From positions 1 to 7,030 of the forward strand of contig JAFUGO010000090.1 of assembly GCA_017469325.1 (NCBI GenBank): 7,030 nt of DNA, written 5' to 3'. Numbering within the stretch: the first letter of the stretch is position 1; every line of letters starts with the position of its first letter. The notes beneath the pieces were generated by a model. That model was not told the DNA's origin. It did no database searches and was given only the letters and a program-made list of their open reading frames with translations. Positions 6,034 through 7,030 of the stretch are shown here, piece by piece. This DNA is from Mogibacterium sp. GTDB lineage: Bacteria > Bacillota_A > Clostridia > Peptostreptococcales > Anaerovoracaceae. The translations under genes and the position numbers were made by a program.

Positions 6034-6714
6034 ATGAAGAAGATACTTATAGTAGACGACGAAGAAAAGATCCGCGAGGTCATAAGAGAGTACGCGGAGT
6101 TCAGCGGATATGAGGCAGAAGAGGCGGCGGACGGAATGAGCGCCATCGGCATGGTGAAGCTCAACGACTACGACCTCATCATAATGGACATTATGATGCC
6201 TAAGCTTGACGGATTCAGCGCGGTAAAGGAGATCCAGAAGATCAAGGATATTCCTGTCATCATGCTGTCGGCCAGGGGCGAAGAGTACGACAAGCTCTTC
6301 GGCTTCGAGCTCGGCATCGACGATTACGTTGTGAAGCCGTTCAGCCCTAAGGAGCTTATGGCGAGAGTCAACGCTGTCCTCAACCGCAGAGACGCGTCCG
6401 AGAGGAACACATCGACCATACAGAAGTTCGAGGGACTCGAGGTCAACATGGCTGCCCGCACTATAAGCGTGGACGGAAAGCGTGTAGAGCTGACTCCGAA
6501 AGAATATGATCTTCTCTTCTATATGATCCAGCACAAGAACATCGCGCTCTCAAGAGAGAAGCTGCTCGAGGACATCTGGGGCTATGACTTCTTCGGCGAC
6601 GACAGGACCATCGACACGCACGTAAAGAATCTGAGAAACTGCCTCGGACCATACAGAAAATTCATCGTGACTCTGAGAGGAGTCGGCTATAAATTCGAGT
6701 ACGACGAACAGTAA
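6034..6714 (+). CDS. OmpR/PhoB-family two-component response regulator
   Basis: A 226-residue DNA-binding response regulator of the usual length for the family. The receiver domain (about 1-118) carries the acidic pair D8-D9, the phospho-acceptor D52 (in IIMDIMMPKLDG, 49-60), S79 in the Thr/Ser switch position and K101 in VVKPFSPKEL. The winged-helix domain (about 128-225) has LTPKEYDLL (153-161), SREKLLEDIWGY (173-184), the recognition-helix wording RTIDTHVKNLR (191-201) and the wing TLRGVGYKF (213-221). Phosphorylation by the partner kinase should alter its binding to target promoters. GGAGGG (6023-6028) lies five bases before the ATG. The next gene starts 15 bases after the stop, indicating an operon. 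The stimulus and targets cannot be read from the sequence. Family membership is certain; a subfamily such as PhoP or VanR type cannot be assigned safely. Confidence 0.96.
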   Translation: MKKILIVDDEEKIREVIREYAEFSGYEAEEAADGMSAIGMVKLNDYDLIIMDIMMPKLDGFSAVKEIQKIKDIPVIMLSARGEEYDKLFGFELGIDDYVVKPFSPKELMARVNAVLNRRDASERNTSTIQKFEGLEVNMAARTISVDGKRVELTPKEYDLLFYMIQHKNIALSREKLLEDIWGYDFFGDDRTIDTHVKNLRNCLGPYRKFIVTLRGVGYKFEYDEQ

Positions 6715-6729
6715 AGCCGGGAGCTGGCA

Positions 6730-7030
6730 ATGGCTGACCACACAGGTAAGAAGAAAGAGAACAGAAGGACCATCGATACACACAGCATAAAGACGACCAT
6801 CCTCGTGTCGTTCTTTGTTTTCGCGCTGTTCCTTCTTGCCGTGCTCTGGGGACTGACCAACTTCTTCCTCAACAGCTACTACGAGAGAGCCAGGACCCAG
6901 GAAGTAATAAGCACGGCCGCGTCGCTCGAGACACAGCTGGCGCGCGATGTCGAGAGCTTCGATTCGCTCGCGGTGCAGACGGCCGGCGCAAACGGCATAT
7001 ACATAAGGCTGGATGCCGCCGACGGCAGCA
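6730..7030 (+). CDS. Probable sensor histidine kinase, N-terminal part (cut by window end)
   Basis: An open frame of 100 codons starts at 6730 and runs past the window edge. GGGAG (6719-6723) six bases upstream supports this start. The visible part has a basic cytoplasmic N-terminus (KKKENRR at 7-13), one transmembrane helix (about 23-46, rich in Phe and Leu), then an extracytoplasmic stretch with YYERARTQEVISTAASLETQ (50-69). This layout is typical of membrane sensor kinases, and the position 15 bases after an OmpR-type regulator makes it the likely partner. No HisKA or ATPase motif is within the window, so the kinase identity rests on context and topology. The frame has no stop up to base 7030. 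Confidence 0.75.
   Translation, partial: MADHTGKKKENRRTIDTHSIKTTILVSFFVFALFLLAVLWGLTNFFLNSYYERARTQEVISTAASLETQLARDVESFDSLAVQTAGANGIYIRLDAADGS

Overview
The window reads as ordinary chromosomal DNA of a Gram-positive-type bacterium, most plausibly a mid-GC member of the Bacillota (Clostridia-like). The reasons are strong AGGAGG-type ribosome binding sites before most genes, a Clostridia-type elongation factor G paralogue, a lipobox lipoprotein and an OmpR-type response regulator followed by its kinase. Base composition is roughly balanced by eye. No genus can be named from the sequence alone. All six genes lie on the + strand, and no tRNA, rRNA, CRISPR array, transposase or phage gene was seen.

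Layout: (1) An extended -10 promoter at 22-51 drives asnS (asparaginyl-tRNA synthetase, 103-1497). (2) After 45 bases with no visible terminator comes an elongation factor G-like GTPase (1543-3483). It has an altered switch II motif (DTPGF instead of DTPGH) and a strongly shortened G' region. (3) A 204-base gap (3484-3687) is packed with stem-loops: GC-rich hairpins at 3485-3596 that look like an extragenic repeat or a structured 3' UTR, then a near-perfect hairpin at 3637-3667 just before the next ribosome binding site. (4) A CPBP/CAAX-type intramembrane metalloprotease homologue (3688-4749) ends in a charged Ala/Lys/Glu tail and is followed by an intrinsic terminator (4761-4792). (5) A secreted acidic lipoprotein of unknown function (4929-5822) is followed by a clear terminator (5862-5892). 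(6) A second extended -10 promoter (5948-5956) precedes an OmpR/PhoB-family response regulator (6034-6714). Fifteen bases later a membrane protein starts (6730) and runs off the window; it is probably the partner sensor histidine kinase.

How the genes relate: asnS and the EF-G-like gene are both translation genes and probably share a transcript. The last two genes form a two-component operon. The protease and the lipoprotein are separate envelope genes; regulation of the lipoprotein by the neighbouring two-component system is a hypothesis based only on similar GTATAC-containing sites near both promoters. I found no convincing new multi-gene system. The best leads are the divergent EF-G paralogue, the multi-hairpin intergenic block and the two-domain lipoprotein.
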